This document shows positions 7,443 to 16,885 of a stretch of DNA of 64,000 nucleotides, one piece after another. The stretch is from Ulvibacterium sp965248315 (GTDB lineage: Bacteria > Bacteroidota > Bacteroidia > Flavobacteriales > Flavobacteriaceae). The notes below the pieces were generated by a model. The model did not search any database, was not told the origin of the DNA, and saw only the letters and a list, made by a program, of their open reading frames with translations. Position numbers and translations under genes: made by a program. The stretch lies in the NCBI RefSeq assembly GCF_965248315.1, contig NZ_CBDFIX010000002.1, positions 1,550,001-1,614,000 on the forward strand, given 5' to 3'. How positions within the stretch are numbered: position 1 is the stretch's first letter; every line of letters starts with the position of its first letter.

Positions 7443-8912
7443 ATGAAGAGGAATACTTTTTTTGGTATCTTGTTAGTGGTTTTTATGTTTCTAGGCTCCT
7501 GTGAACGGGAACCTATGAATTCTTCGGAATCCATAGAAAATATACTCGCTAATGATATATTGGAAATCAAAGCGGGTTGGGAGGCCTTTACCTTTAATGC
7601 TCCCCTGGCAGGGCTGCCCATGAACGAGATGGTAGTGGACTGGGAAAATCCGGTGCAGCGGGATTCGGTTACCGGTACGGCTTACGAATTCCCTATCACC
7701 CAGGAATTCCCAACGGTACTGAATTCCGACGATTTTGAGGCGGAATCCTTAGCTTTAGTAGTATATGAAGGTGCGGAACGATTGTACAGGGTAGTACGCA
7801 TGCTGCATACGGAGGATTCCTCCGAGGCATCCACCTTTTTGGAACCTTCGGGTTTGGATGGCACGGTTCATGTATATGATTTGGAGGGGAAAAATATCTT
7901 GGTAATGGCCTATGAAAAAGGAGAATTGGTGGCGAGTGCGGTAGAAGAAGACCTTGAGGACGTTCCGGAAGTGGACCTTTCCAAAACGGCCCGCTGCAAT
8001 ACCCGAAAATCCGCATCTTGGTCTGGCCAAAAGAGATATGGTTCAGATTGTAGCGGCGGCGGCGGTTATGACCGAGTACGGGTAGAACACTATACGGACT
8101 GGTTCAATCACCGGGGCAACGGCCAATGGGAATTCCAACGGAGCGAACATACGGGCACTACCTATGAATATGTATATTCCCCAGGGGCCGGGTATGGAGG
8201 GGCCACCATTTATAGGGAAACGGTACGGCCTTACGGTGGTAGCAGTGCGGCCTTTAACAGTTGGTGGCGACAAAATAGCATTTTCTTTAAGACCACCCCG
8301 GAGGACTATGAAAGAAAGTACAAGATTATCAACAACCTCACCGGAAAAGCGGATTGCGTATATAAAAAATTGCAACGTGAGAACCCAAATCTGTTTATCA
8401 ATACGATACGAAAGTTTATCGATGATCCCGAATATCATTTAACCTTAAAAGAGGGAAATTGTAATTCCACCGATGATGCTTGTACAGACGCTAGTGATGT
8501 GAACAATATTGTAATCAAAATTGAGGATACCAATTTGTCGAGCATAGAGATTGCATCTCTGATTTTACATGAAGGGATTCATGCAGAGATACACAGATAT
8601 GTCAGTAGATTTGAATCTGGTATTGACCCTAATGAACGAGCAAGACTATTTCAACTATACGCCTTTTATAAAGGAAGGGAAAGAACAGGAAATATACAAC
8701 ATATATATATGACGGAAAGATATATTCAGCCAATTGCGTCTGCGTTGCGTCAAATCGACGAAAATAGATATCCTTTGGATTATTATAAGTCTTTTGCTTG
8801 GGATGGCCTAAGACTTTGGGATGCTAACGGATTGTTATCGATAGAGGAAGATACCCGCTTCAATAGTTATCGTAACATTGTAATAAAAAATTCCAAAATA
8901 CCATGCAATTAA
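7443..8912 (+). CDS. Lipoprotein with C-terminal HExxH putative metallopeptidase domain
   Basis: The ATG at 7443 gives 489 residues beginning with a lipoprotein signal (MKRNTFFGILLVVFMFLGSC); an upstream ATG at 7413 would spoil it. The N-terminal ~160 residues are acidic and beta-rich, a Gly/Tyr-rich middle (about 195-270) follows, and the C-terminal ~200 residues contain LILHEGIHAEIHRY, a zinc-peptidase-like HExxH motif followed by a further His and an Arg. Comparable C-terminal domains with a HE-IHAE-R motif recur at the ends of large variable surface proteins in Flavobacteriia. The next gene overlaps by 10 bp. No function is established; peptidase activity is inferred from the motif. Confidence 0.65.
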   Translation: MKRNTFFGILLVVFMFLGSCEREPMNSSESIENILANDILEIKAGWEAFTFNAPLAGLPMNEMVVDWENPVQRDSVTGTAYEFPITQEFPTVLNSDDFEAESLALVVYEGAERLYRVVRMLHTEDSSEASTFLEPSGLDGTVHVYDLEGKNILVMAYEKGELVASAVEEDLEDVPEVDLSKTARCNTRKSASWSGQKRYGSDCSGGGGYDRVRVEHYTDWFNHRGNGQWEFQRSEHTGTTYEYVYSPGAGYGGATIYRETVRPYGGSSAAFNSWWRQNSIFFKTTPEDYERKYKIINNLTGKADCVYKKLQRENPNLFINTIRKFIDDPEYHLTLKEGNCNSTDDACTDASDVNNIVIKIEDTNLSSIEIASLILHEGIHAEIHRYVSRFESGIDPNERARLFQLYAFYKGRERTGNIQHIYMTERYIQPIASALRQIDENRYPLDYYKSFAWDGLRLWDANGLLSIEEDTRFNSYRNIVIKNSKIPCN

Positions 8913-9511
8913 AGTTCTTTTTAAGAGGATTATTAGGAATATCGATAGTTGCTCTATGGTCTTGTAATGGGGGTATATTGAAAATCGAGGAACAAAGTAT
9001 TTATACGTTGATCATTGATGATGTTGTCCGACCGGTACCCCCACCACCCCCACCTCCTTTAGGGGAAGAATCTACTATGTCCATGCCGAAAGAAATAATT
9101 GATTCTTTAGAGCGGGTTAGCCTGGAGGTGGCGGTAGCCCCTTTTTTCAATATTTCGAAGACGAATCTAAATAAGCAAAAAATAGATTTAGAATATCATT
9201 CGGTCATAGACCTTCTTTTTTCCAAGGACACTGTCCATATCATTTCTGACGAAATGATAGGCCTTCAAAAGAAGCACAGAGTTGATGTCATAAATGAGGC
9301 GGAACTTAGGGACAAAAAAAGGTTGTTTGAGCATTTCGACCAATTGATTTATCTCTCCAATATCACATTTAATGCGGAAAGAAACAGAGCGGTGGTCTAT
9401 GTAGGATGGACAAGAGAAGGAAGATTGGCAGGTGGCACTCTTCTATATCTCTTAAAAAGAGAGGGGAAAAATTGGTTTATTGAGGATGTAAGGGAACTAT
9501 CAATTTCTTAG
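8903..9511 (+). CDS. Lipoprotein of unknown function, partner of the HExxH lipoprotein
   Basis: This 202-residue protein has a lipoprotein signal ending at WSC (MQLKFFLRGLLGISIVALWSC) and a run of eight to nine prolines at about 45-53 that may span the periplasm. No known domain was recognised. It overlaps the preceding gene by 10 bp, so the two products are probably made together. The HExxH protein with a small adjacent partner recalls effector/immunity or enzyme/inhibitor pairs, but nothing in the sequence proves that. Confidence 0.6.
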   Translation: MQLKFFLRGLLGISIVALWSCNGGILKIEEQSIYTLIIDDVVRPVPPPPPPPLGEESTMSMPKEIIDSLERVSLEVAVAPFFNISKTNLNKQKIDLEYHSVIDLLFSKDTVHIISDEMIGLQKKHRVDVINEAELRDKKRLFEHFDQLIYLSNITFNAERNRAVVYVGWTREGRLAGGTLLYLLKREGKNWFIEDVRELSIS

Positions 9512-9687
9512 ATAGTAAAGCAAGACTTACGGGTCATCACACTTACTTTTATACAGCATATGTCAGCCGATTTTTCTTTTTTCCAAGAATATCAATACAA
9601 GTATCAAAATTATTTTTCAAAAGGGGACTCAGGTGTTTATTTTAATCAATTAAAACACATAAGTTTACTTTCCAAAACTATTTCATT

Positions 9688-10167
9688 GTGATATCAAACC
9701 ATAAAATTGCCGCCATAGTACATGATTTAGAGGAATGCTTTGATGGTAGGCCTTGGTACGGGGATTCCCTAATGGGAAAATTGGATTCCCTGGATTGGCA
9801 ATATGTTAATGAACGACGATATGGAATAAAATCCATTGCGGTGCTCGTTCGGCATATACTCAATTGGAGAGTGTTCGTACTAAAAAAACTAGAAGGCGAC
9901 CTTAACTATGACTTGATAATAGATGGTCCTAACGATTGGACGGAGGTAAACATCACAACCAAAGAGGAATGGGAAGGATTGAAGTCCGAACTTCAGCAAA
10001 CGCAGAAGGACATTCTTGGCATTTTGTCCAATAGCTCCGATGATTTGTTGGAGAAAAAAGTACCCGGAAAAAAATACACTTTTGGCAATGTCCTACCCAG
10101 TATCGCCCAGCACGATATCTATCACCTAGGACAGATAGCCATGCTATATACCATGGGAAAAAGCTAG
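9688..10167 (+). CDS. DinB-like superfamily protein
   Basis: The 159-residue protein has the DinB/YfiT four-helix layout: a His at the end of helix 2 (AVLVRHILNWRVFVLKKL) and the C-terminal pair in SIAQHDIYHLGQIAML, which together form the usual three-His metal site. The start is a GTG at 9688, since no ATG fits upstream. Family members include metal-dependent thiol transferases; the substrate here is unknown. About 175 bp without a gene precede it. Confidence 0.85.
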   Translation: MISNHKIAAIVHDLEECFDGRPWYGDSLMGKLDSLDWQYVNERRYGIKSIAVLVRHILNWRVFVLKKLEGDLNYDLIIDGPNDWTEVNITTKEEWEGLKSELQQTQKDILGILSNSSDDLLEKKVPGKKYTFGNVLPSIAQHDIYHLGQIAMLYTMGKS

Positions 10168-10212
10168 CACAGAATACATATCTTTGGGTCTTATCATTTT
10201 TTTGAATAGTCC

Positions 10213-11985
10213 ATGCAAGATTGTTTCCTGTTCTATAACGAACAAATCAAAAAACATAAGACAGCATTATCCCAGGTAAAACAGCGCCTTTTTGCTTCAA
10301 GCATGATTCGTTTGGCAGTGTTTGCAAGTGCGGCCCTTGGGATTTATGTTTTGTTCGGAAATACCCAAATGGTATGGGGCATTGTGCTGGTCACTTTTGT
10401 CCTTTTCCTGTTTTTGGTTTCCCGGCATTCGGATCTGCAATATCAGCGTGACAAGTTACGGGCATTAATCCGGCTGAACGAAACCGAGATTGAAGTCCTG
10501 AACCGCAATTTCCATCAGTTGCCGGAAGGGAATGAATTTAAGGATTCTGGTCATTTCTTTAGTCAGGACATCGATTTATTCGGGAGGGGCTCTTTCTATC
10601 AATACTGCAATCGTACCGCTCTTCAACAAGGAAGTGAAACCTTGGCGGGAATCTTGACCGGGAATACCATAGATAACATTCCACAAAAGCAGGAGGCCCT
10701 AAAAGAATTGTCCCAAATACCAGAATGGCGGCAGAATTTTTCGGCCATCGCCACTTTGGTAAGGACGGAAACAAAATATACCACAATTATCAAATGGATA
10801 CAGAATTATCGACCATTTATGCCCGCGATAATGAAGATTCTGCCCACTATTTTTAGTGTGCTGTCCCTAGTGGTCTGGACGCTGTATTTTTTAGATACGG
10901 TTTCAGAATGGTTTTTGGTCGGATGGTTTTTTTTGGGCCTTGGTATTACCGGAAGATTTTTAAGTAACATAAACAAGCTTTCGGCGGACACCTCCAAAAT
11001 ACAGAGCACTTTTCAACAGTATCAAAAATTGATAACGGAGTTGGAGCAAATGAAGTTTACCTCAGACCTGTTATCCGAAAAAAGAAGTTTGATCATTGAG
11101 AAAACGGATAAGGCGTCCAGGATTCTAAAAAAGTTTTCCAGACTATTAAACGCCCTAGATCAACGGAATAATATTATTATTGGCTTGTTCGCCAATGCGT
11201 TTATGTTACGGGACCTGCAGTTGGCCTATGCCATAGAAGATTGGTTTAAATCGTATGGTTCCAAGATAGAAGGCTGGTTCCAGACCATTGCCTTTTTTGA
11301 TGCCTATAATAGTCTGGGCAATTTCGTTTTTAACCACCCTTCCTACAGCTTTCCATCTTTATCCGAGGAAGAAATTATTTTGGAATCCGAAAAGGCCGGC
11401 CATCCATTGTTGGATCCCGATAAAAGCGTTCTGAACAATTTTAAAGTCGAGAAAGAACAGTTCTTTATTATCACAGGGGCCAATATGGCTGGTAAAAGCA
11501 CTTTTTTAAGAACTGTATCGCTGCAAATTGTGATGGCCAATATAGGGCTTCCCGTCTGTGCCTCTAAAGTGCGTTACTCTCCTATTAAACTCATAACTAG
11601 CATGCGCACTACGGACTCCTTGACGGATGAAGAGTCGTATTTCTTCTCGGAATTGAAACGGTTAAAATTTATTGTTGACGAGATTCAGAGAGACCGATAT
11701 TTCATTGTGTTGGACGAAATCCTAAAGGGCACCAATAGTTCGGACAAGGCCAAAGGCTCCAGAAAATTTGTGGAAAAGCTAGTTCGTTCCAAATCTACCG
11801 GGATCATTGCGACCCATGACCTAAGCCTATGTGATGCAGCAAATGAATTCAATCAAATTCGCAATTATTACTTTGATGCTGAAATTATTAATAATGAACT
11901 CCATTTTGATTATACGCTCAAAGCCGGTATTTGTCAGAACATGAACGCTTCTTTCTTATTAAAAAAGATGGAGATTGTGGAATAA
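10213..11985 (+). CDS. Membrane-associated MutS-like ATPase
   Basis: This 590-residue protein has a C-terminal MutS domain V ATPase: Walker A GANMAGKST near 420-428, the STD..EESYF signature, and Walker B FIVLDEILKGTN near 495. The mismatch-recognition domain I (F-x-E motif) of true MutS is missing. Instead there are two pairs of hydrophobic segments (about 32-76 and 207-245) that look like membrane helices. Proteins of this layout are common in Bacteroidota and annotated as MutS-like; their role is unknown and probably not classical mismatch repair. Confidence 0.85.
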   Translation: MQDCFLFYNEQIKKHKTALSQVKQRLFASSMIRLAVFASAALGIYVLFGNTQMVWGIVLVTFVLFLFLVSRHSDLQYQRDKLRALIRLNETEIEVLNRNFHQLPEGNEFKDSGHFFSQDIDLFGRGSFYQYCNRTALQQGSETLAGILTGNTIDNIPQKQEALKELSQIPEWRQNFSAIATLVRTETKYTTIIKWIQNYRPFMPAIMKILPTIFSVLSLVVWTLYFLDTVSEWFLVGWFFLGLGITGRFLSNINKLSADTSKIQSTFQQYQKLITELEQMKFTSDLLSEKRSLIIEKTDKASRILKKFSRLLNALDQRNNIIIGLFANAFMLRDLQLAYAIEDWFKSYGSKIEGWFQTIAFFDAYNSLGNFVFNHPSYSFPSLSEEEIILESEKAGHPLLDPDKSVLNNFKVEKEQFFIITGANMAGKSTFLRTVSLQIVMANIGLPVCASKVRYSPIKLITSMRTTDSLTDEESYFFSELKRLKFIVDEIQRDRYFIVLDEILKGTNSSDKAKGSRKFVEKLVRSKSTGIIATHDLSLCDAANEFNQIRNYYFDAEIINNELHFDYTLKAGICQNMNASFLLKKMEIVE

Positions 11986-12063
11986 GAAGAGTTTTGGAAT
12001 CAAGCCAAAAAATTGAAAAATACAATGGTGGTGGATTGGTAATTCTCTTCCTGTCCGGGACCA

Positions 12064-13551
12064 TCACTTAAGGTACTTACTCCTTTTATTCGCTGTCATA
12101 AACAACAAGGCCAAGCCTATAAGGCTGGCAGTGGATGCAGCTCCTATGATAATGGGGTCCATGGTACATTGGAGCCAGTGATATGGTTCTGGTAACTCCC
12201 TTAAAAAGGTGCCCCATACAATGACAAGAATACTAAAGGCAACGGATAGGATGCCCTGTAACTTTGTAATTTTTACATTATAGATCGCCAGTAGAAAGAG
12301 CCCTAGGATACCACCTCCAAAAATACCGGAAATTTGCCACCAAACATCCAATGCACTCTTCGCCCGTATCATTAACAGAGCAAACCCGATTCCTAAAATG
12401 CCCCATAGTATTGTCGATAATCTTAAAATTATAAGGCTCTTCTTTTCCGGGACATGCGGATTAATATATTTTTTGTAGAAATCAATGTACCCTACTGTAG
12501 CGGAACTATTTAGGGCCGAGTCTACTGTGCTCATGGAAGCTGCCATGATAGCAGCTATCATTAGGCCTTTTACCCCTATGGGCAGTTCGGTGGCGATGAA
12601 AAAAGGAAATACCTCGTCACCCTTGGTAATGGTTTGGTCCAATGCATGAAGGCTCGCATTGTAGTAGGAAAATAAAGCCGTACCAATAAAAAGAAAAATA
12701 GCGGTCAAGGGCAAATAAATCAACATGGCTATCCATACGGATTTTTTGGCTTCTTTCTCCGTAGCGACCGAACTGTACTTCTGGGTAAAGTTCTGATCGG
12801 CCATAAGGTTTCGTACATTTTCGGTAACACCATAAATGATCATCACCCAGATAGTACGGTCACTTAAAGAAAAATTAGTATCGCCCAGGCTAAATTTCTG
12901 TCTGTCCAAAGCACTTTGGATCAGATAATCGGGCTGTGCAAAAACTTGTGTAACTAGAATATAGCCTACAAAGAAAATACCTCCAATCATAATGACCGAT
13001 TGCATTACATCGGTCCAAATGACAGCCTCCATGCCCCCCATTAAGGTATAGATGATAGTTACGACACCTATAATCAGTATGGCGGTACCGATATCGGTAT
13101 TGATAAAAGAGGTAAGCAATAGGGACGAAAGGTAGAGTATTACAGCCACTCGCCCTACCATAAAAAGCAGGAAGGAAAATGCGGCATAGATTCTACCCCA
13201 GCCTCCTATCTTTTCCTCGAGATAACTATAAACCGATATGATTTTGTGTTTTCGATAATGAGGAATCACAAATTGTGTCACGAACCAAGTGACCGGGATG
13301 GCGGTAAGCGCAAAAATTAAGGGGTGCCAGTTGTCATCAAAAGCTTTTCCGGGTACCGCGATATAGGAAATACTACTGGTATAGGTGCTCATTACGGCAA
13401 TACCGGCCGCCCATGCGGGAATACTCCTCCCGGCGACCATGAACTGCTCAGAAGACTTACTCTTTTTAAAGTAATGGATGCCCATGGCCAACAACACCAG
13501 ACCATATCCAATAATAATGACCAAGTCTAAAGTGCTTAGGCCATATTTCAT
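12064..13551 (-). CDS. Sodium/solute symporter (SSS family), probable sialic-acid-type transporter
   Basis: The 495-residue protein has the 13-helix layout of the SSS family, with conserved stretches MSTYTSSISYIAVPG, VWQISGIFGGGILGLFLLA and MAASMSTVDSALNS. The gene overlaps by 4 bp with the upstream lyase gene of the DapA/NanA family (13548-13551), so the transporter and lyase are translationally coupled. Together with the divergent sialidase this suggests uptake of a sialic acid or related keto-sugar acid with Na+. The substrate is inferred from neighbours only. Confidence 0.86.
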   Translation of the reverse strand: MKYGLSTLDLVIIIGYGLVLLAMGIHYFKKSKSSEQFMVAGRSIPAWAAGIAVMSTYTSSISYIAVPGKAFDDNWHPLIFALTAIPVTWFVTQFVIPHYRKHKIISVYSYLEEKIGGWGRIYAAFSFLLFMVGRVAVILYLSSLLLTSFINTDIGTAILIIGVVTIIYTLMGGMEAVIWTDVMQSVIMIGGIFFVGYILVTQVFAQPDYLIQSALDRQKFSLGDTNFSLSDRTIWVMIIYGVTENVRNLMADQNFTQKYSSVATEKEAKKSVWIAMLIYLPLTAIFLFIGTALFSYYNASLHALDQTITKGDEVFPFFIATELPIGVKGLMIAAIMAASMSTVDSALNSSATVGYIDFYKKYINPHVPEKKSLIILRLSTILWGILGIGFALLMIRAKSALDVWWQISGIFGGGILGLFLLAIYNVKITKLQGILSVAFSILVIVWGTFLRELPEPYHWLQCTMDPIIIGAASTASLIGLALLFMTANKRSKYLK

Positions 13552-14471
13552 AGGCCGGTAAGGTATTGATCATCCAAAGGGAAGTTACTCAGATGATTTT
13601 GGATTAACCGGCGCTCAGACATAGTAAACCGACTTAAGGGGGGTGCCACTTGATCATGGCATAATCCAAGTACGGAGAGGACACATTTTGTACCTTTAAT
13701 ATACTTCGATTCTTGTTTTCCGACATTGTATATGGTTGTACCTATCAATTTCACTTTCTTCAAAAGTTGCGATATGGTTTCGGTATCCTTGGCCAAGCAA
13801 GCTTCGTACAAAGTTACGAACAAACGCGGGAAAAAATTGGCACCGCCGGCAACAGCTCCATGCCCTCCCTTTGCAATTAATTGAGGTAGGAACAATTCCG
13901 TTCCGGTGACAATTGAAAAAGTGGGATCCCCACCAAATTCTTCGATTAGGGAATGTAGATAATCCCAATCACCCGAGCTGTCCTTTATTCCGATGGCGCC
14001 AAGCTCCTTTCCTTTTTTAATGGTTTCCAATGACAATTGAAGTTTGGTGCAACTCGGCATGTTATACAGTAAAAAGGGTAGGGGGAGCAAAGGTGCCAGA
14101 TATTCCAAATACTGTTGCATTTCACCTTGGGAAATAGGCAAATAATAGGGAGGGGCCACTACTAGGGCATCAACCCCCATTTGTTTGGAATGTTCCGCCA
14201 GTTCCAGGGATTCCTTACATGAGGTATCCGTAATGCAGACCAGTACGGGCACTCGACTGTTTATAAAGTCACAGGCTTCCGTTACCAATTGTTTTCGAAG
14301 TACATGGGATAAGCTTGATCCTTCCCCGGTAGTCCCCAACAGGAAAAGTCCGTGTACGCCTCCTTCCAGCATGTGTCCAATGATATTTCTAAGACCTCGG
14401 CTATCCAAATCCCCGTTTTCCAATAAAGGGGTAACAATGGGTGGTATAATTCCTTTAATGGGCAGATTCAT
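13548..14471 (-). CDS. DapA/NanA-family lyase (likely N-acetylneuraminate lyase-like aldolase)
   Basis: The ATG at 14471 gives 307 residues starting MNLPIKGIIPPIVTPL; a further upstream start would add an unrelated leader. The class I aldolase family is clear: GTTGEGSSL substrate loop, FLLYNMPS with the catalytic Tyr and GIKDSSGDWDY with the Schiff-base Lys. The context (symporter downstream, sialidase and AraC regulator divergent) supports a sialate-lyase-type role rather than lysine biosynthesis. No NanE, NanK or NagA/B homologue is nearby, so the product may be used by genes elsewhere. Confidence 0.85.
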   Translation of the reverse strand: MNLPIKGIIPPIVTPLLENGDLDSRGLRNIIGHMLEGGVHGLFLLGTTGEGSSLSHVLRKQLVTEACDFINSRVPVLVCITDTSCKESLELAEHSKQMGVDALVVAPPYYLPISQGEMQQYLEYLAPLLPLPFLLYNMPSCTKLQLSLETIKKGKELGAIGIKDSSGDWDYLHSLIEEFGGDPTFSIVTGTELFLPQLIAKGGHGAVAGGANFFPRLFVTLYEACLAKDTETISQLLKKVKLIGTTIYNVGKQESKYIKGTKCVLSVLGLCHDQVAPPLSRFTMSERRLIQNHLSNFPLDDQYLTGL

Positions 14472-14612
14472 CTCTTGTTGGAATGATGCTAAACAAATAA
14501 AGACTAAATCTCGCTTTGGCACCACTATAATTTTGTATCAAATACATTAAATCTTAACCTTTTTTAAAGCTTTATTTTGTATTTTAAGCCACAACTGTTA
14601 AAATAACTACGA

Positions 14613-15461
14613 ATGGAGTTTGTTTTCGAAAAGATTCATGTTCCCCATAAACATTCTTTTATCACAAGAAAGTTACCCTTGAAAACGAATGACAACGTAC
14701 ATTCCCACAAAAATTTTGAGCTTAATTTTATTGAATCCGGTTCGGGCCGAAGAATTGTCGGAGACCACATTTCCAGATTCGAAGCAGGGGATTTGGTACT
14801 ATTGGGCCCCAATTTACCACATTGTTGGGAGCTACAGGAAGAAGGAAATACCGCGCCCGCTTTCTGCATTGTAACCCATTTTTCCGAGGATATCATGAAT
14901 TCGGATTTTTTCAAGATTCCGGAGTTGGAAAAGGTGGTGGCTCTTTTGAAGCAATCCAAAAGGGGTTTGCGGTTTAAGATGGAAGATGATTACCAAATCC
15001 GACATATACTGGAAAAAATGACCTGTTTGGAAGGATTGGCCTATTATATTGAAATGCTTAAGGTCTTTTATCTTTTGCTCCAGATCAAGGAGCGGGAAAT
15101 ACTATCCAATCCCATGGACCATACCACAATTTTTAATAGAAATTTGGAAAAAATCAATACAGTATATGCCTATGTTTTTCAAAATATTCACGAAGGCGTG
15201 AAGTTGGAAGAAGCAGCTGATCTTTTGAATATGGCACCGGGCTCGTTTTGTCGGTTTTTTAAGAAAAAGACAGGTCTTACCTTTATGGAATATGTAAAAC
15301 GTGTCCGTGTAGGGATGGCGGCCAAACTTTTGGCCGAGACCGATAAACAAATTACCCAGATATGTTTTGAAAGCGGCTATAACAATTTGGCTAACTTCAA
15401 TCATTATTTTAAAAGTATAATGGCAAAGACGCCTTCAGCCTATCGAAAGAGTTTTAATTGA
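14613..15461 (+). CDS. AraC-family transcriptional regulator
   Basis: The 282-residue protein has an N-terminal cupin sensor (VHSHKNFELNFIESGSGRRI, then FEAGDLVLLGPNLPHCW) and a C-terminal double helix-turn-helix of the AraC type (VKLEEAADLLNMAPGSFCRFFKKKTG ... ITQICFESGYNNLANFNHYF). It is divergent from the lyase/symporter pair and lies 51 bp upstream of the sialidase, so it probably controls both. The ligand is likely a sugar derived from the sialidase substrate. Confidence 0.92.
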   Translation: MEFVFEKIHVPHKHSFITRKLPLKTNDNVHSHKNFELNFIESGSGRRIVGDHISRFEAGDLVLLGPNLPHCWELQEEGNTAPAFCIVTHFSEDIMNSDFFKIPELEKVVALLKQSKRGLRFKMEDDYQIRHILEKMTCLEGLAYYIEMLKVFYLLLQIKEREILSNPMDHTTIFNRNLEKINTVYAYVFQNIHEGVKLEEAADLLNMAPGSFCRFFKKKTGLTFMEYVKRVRVGMAAKLLAETDKQITQICFESGYNNLANFNHYFKSIMAKTPSAYRKSFN

Positions 15462-15511
15462 ATGACATGTTGGGTTTGTATCAATCCTAAAAATCAACTT
15501 AGCAATTTAAT

Positions 15512-16591
15512 ATGAAGATACTATTTGTGTTTGCGATAATAGCTACGACATTTTCGTGTAACGGGCAGTCCCGTAAGCTGCCAAAGGTATTGCCCTCGGA
15601 CCATCCGGCCGTTATTTCCGAAGAATTCATTTATGATTTGGAAAAGGCCTTAACACCGGAATGCCATGCCTCTACGGTGGAAATCAGCAACGGTGTAATC
15701 GTTGCCGCTTGGTTTGGAGGAACAAAAGAGAAGAACAAGGATGTGGGGATATGGGTGTCCAGAAAGACAAATACGGATTGGTCCATTCCCGTTGAGGTAG
15801 TCAATGGCGTCCAAGAAGATGGTACCCGCTATCCCTGTTGGAACCCGGTATTGTTTAAACCTAGAGGCAAGCCTTTGCACTTATTTTATAAGGTAGGGCC
15901 TAGCCCACGGGAATGGTGGGGATTATATATGACCTCCAAAGATGATGGGAAAACCTGGTCCGAACCTAAAATGCTACCCGAAGGTATTCTAGGGCCTATT
16001 AAAAATCAGCCCATTCAATTGAAAGATGGAACCGTGCTTTCACCTTCCAGTACGGAAAGTAAAACGGAAGGTTGGAAAATACACTTGGAATCCAGTGATG
16101 ATGAATGTACAAACTGGTTCAAAACTACTTCCTTGAACGATTCGAAAGAATTCGGTGCCATACAACCGGTAATTCTAAACTACGGCAATGGAAAATTGCA
16201 GCTGTTGAGCAGGACGCAGAACAACGTAATAACCCAGAATTGGTCTACGGATTTTGGGAAAACCTGGAGTAACATGACCGCAACGAAGCTTCCGAATCCA
16301 AATTCGGGTATTGATGGGGTTACCTTAGAGGATGGACGCCAACTATTGGTCTATAATCCAACCGAAAAGAATTGGGGAGATCGCGTTCCTTTAAGTGTTG
16401 CTCTATCCTCAAATGGGCAAGAATGGAAGCGCGTACTGGACCTGGAACCTCTTCGGGAAACAACTGATAAGGAAGGGGAGGAATATTCATACCCCACTGT
16501 GATTCAGGCCTCGGACGGGAAAGTTCACGTTGTATATACTTGGAATCGAAAAACGGTAAAACACGTGGTATTGGATGTGGGTAAGCTTTGA
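15512..16591 (+). CDS. Exported sialidase-family (BNR repeat) glycosidase
   Basis: The 359-residue protein has an N-terminal lipoprotein-like signal (MKILFVFAIIATTFSC) and a six-bladed beta-propeller with Asp-box repeats (SKDDGKTWSEP, STDFGKTWSNM). The stretch HASTVEISNGVIVAAWFGG is typical of the BNR/exo-alpha-sialidase group. The classical GH33 Arg triad and FRIP motif cannot be placed with confidence, so another exo-acting substrate is possible. It is the outward part of the locus formed with the AraC regulator, lyase and symporter. Confidence 0.8.
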   Translation: MKILFVFAIIATTFSCNGQSRKLPKVLPSDHPAVISEEFIYDLEKALTPECHASTVEISNGVIVAAWFGGTKEKNKDVGIWVSRKTNTDWSIPVEVVNGVQEDGTRYPCWNPVLFKPRGKPLHLFYKVGPSPREWWGLYMTSKDDGKTWSEPKMLPEGILGPIKNQPIQLKDGTVLSPSSTESKTEGWKIHLESSDDECTNWFKTTSLNDSKEFGAIQPVILNYGNGKLQLLSRTQNNVITQNWSTDFGKTWSNMTATKLPNPNSGIDGVTLEDGRQLLVYNPTEKNWGDRVPLSVALSSNGQEWKRVLDLEPLRETTDKEGEEYSYPTVIQASDGKVHVVYTWNRKTVKHVVLDVGKL

Positions 16592-16652
16592 CGAAAGCGT
16601 TCATAGAGATACATGAGGCCTAGTTCAATTAAGGAAAAAATAGAATAGTTTG

Positions 16653-16687
16653 GAAGTGAGAAGTGAGAAGTAGGATGTGAGAAGTTC
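16653..16687. repeat. Degenerate heptad repeat (GAAGTGA)5
   Basis: GAAGTGA, GAAGTGA, GAAGTAG, GATGTGA and GAAGTTC follow in 7-bp register in the intergenic space after the sialidase gene, 13 bp before a second heptad array with another unit. Confidence 0.75.
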
Positions 16688-16700
16688 TTTTTTAATTTTA

Positions 16701-16770
16701 TCGGACATCGGACATCGGACATCGGACATCGGACATCGGACATCGGACATCGGACATCGGACATCGGACA
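16701..16770. repeat. Tandem heptanucleotide repeat (TCGGACA)10
   Basis: Ten exact copies of TCGGACA occupy 16701-16770, between the sialidase gene and the metal-dependent hydrolase gene. The 294-bp intergenic space otherwise holds only the neighbouring degenerate array. The array is too short in unit and lacks spacers, so it is not a CRISPR. Confidence 0.95.
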
Positions 16771-16885
16771 TGTCGTGCTGAGCGCCCACCTGAATGACAT
16801 CGTTGGCAGGCAGCCGAAGCATCAAAGTGCAATCGAAGCACCAAACTCTACCCTTGAATCTACTATACGAATAAGAACTTGAAAA

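Noticed and set aside
10213..11985. Housekeeping mismatch repair gene mutS
   Set aside because: The mismatch-binding N-terminal domain is missing and membrane helices are present, so only the MutS-like ATPase is claimed.
15512..16591. Firm assignment as GH33 neuraminidase
   Set aside because: Asp boxes are clear but the Arg triad and FRIP motif could not be placed, so only family level is given.
16701..16770. Possible CRISPR array
   Set aside because: The unit is 7 bp, directly tandem and without spacers or cas genes.
16525..16825. Minus-strand frames with repeated SDVRCPM
   Set aside because: They are translations of the (TCGGACA)10 array and have no start signal or homologous pattern.
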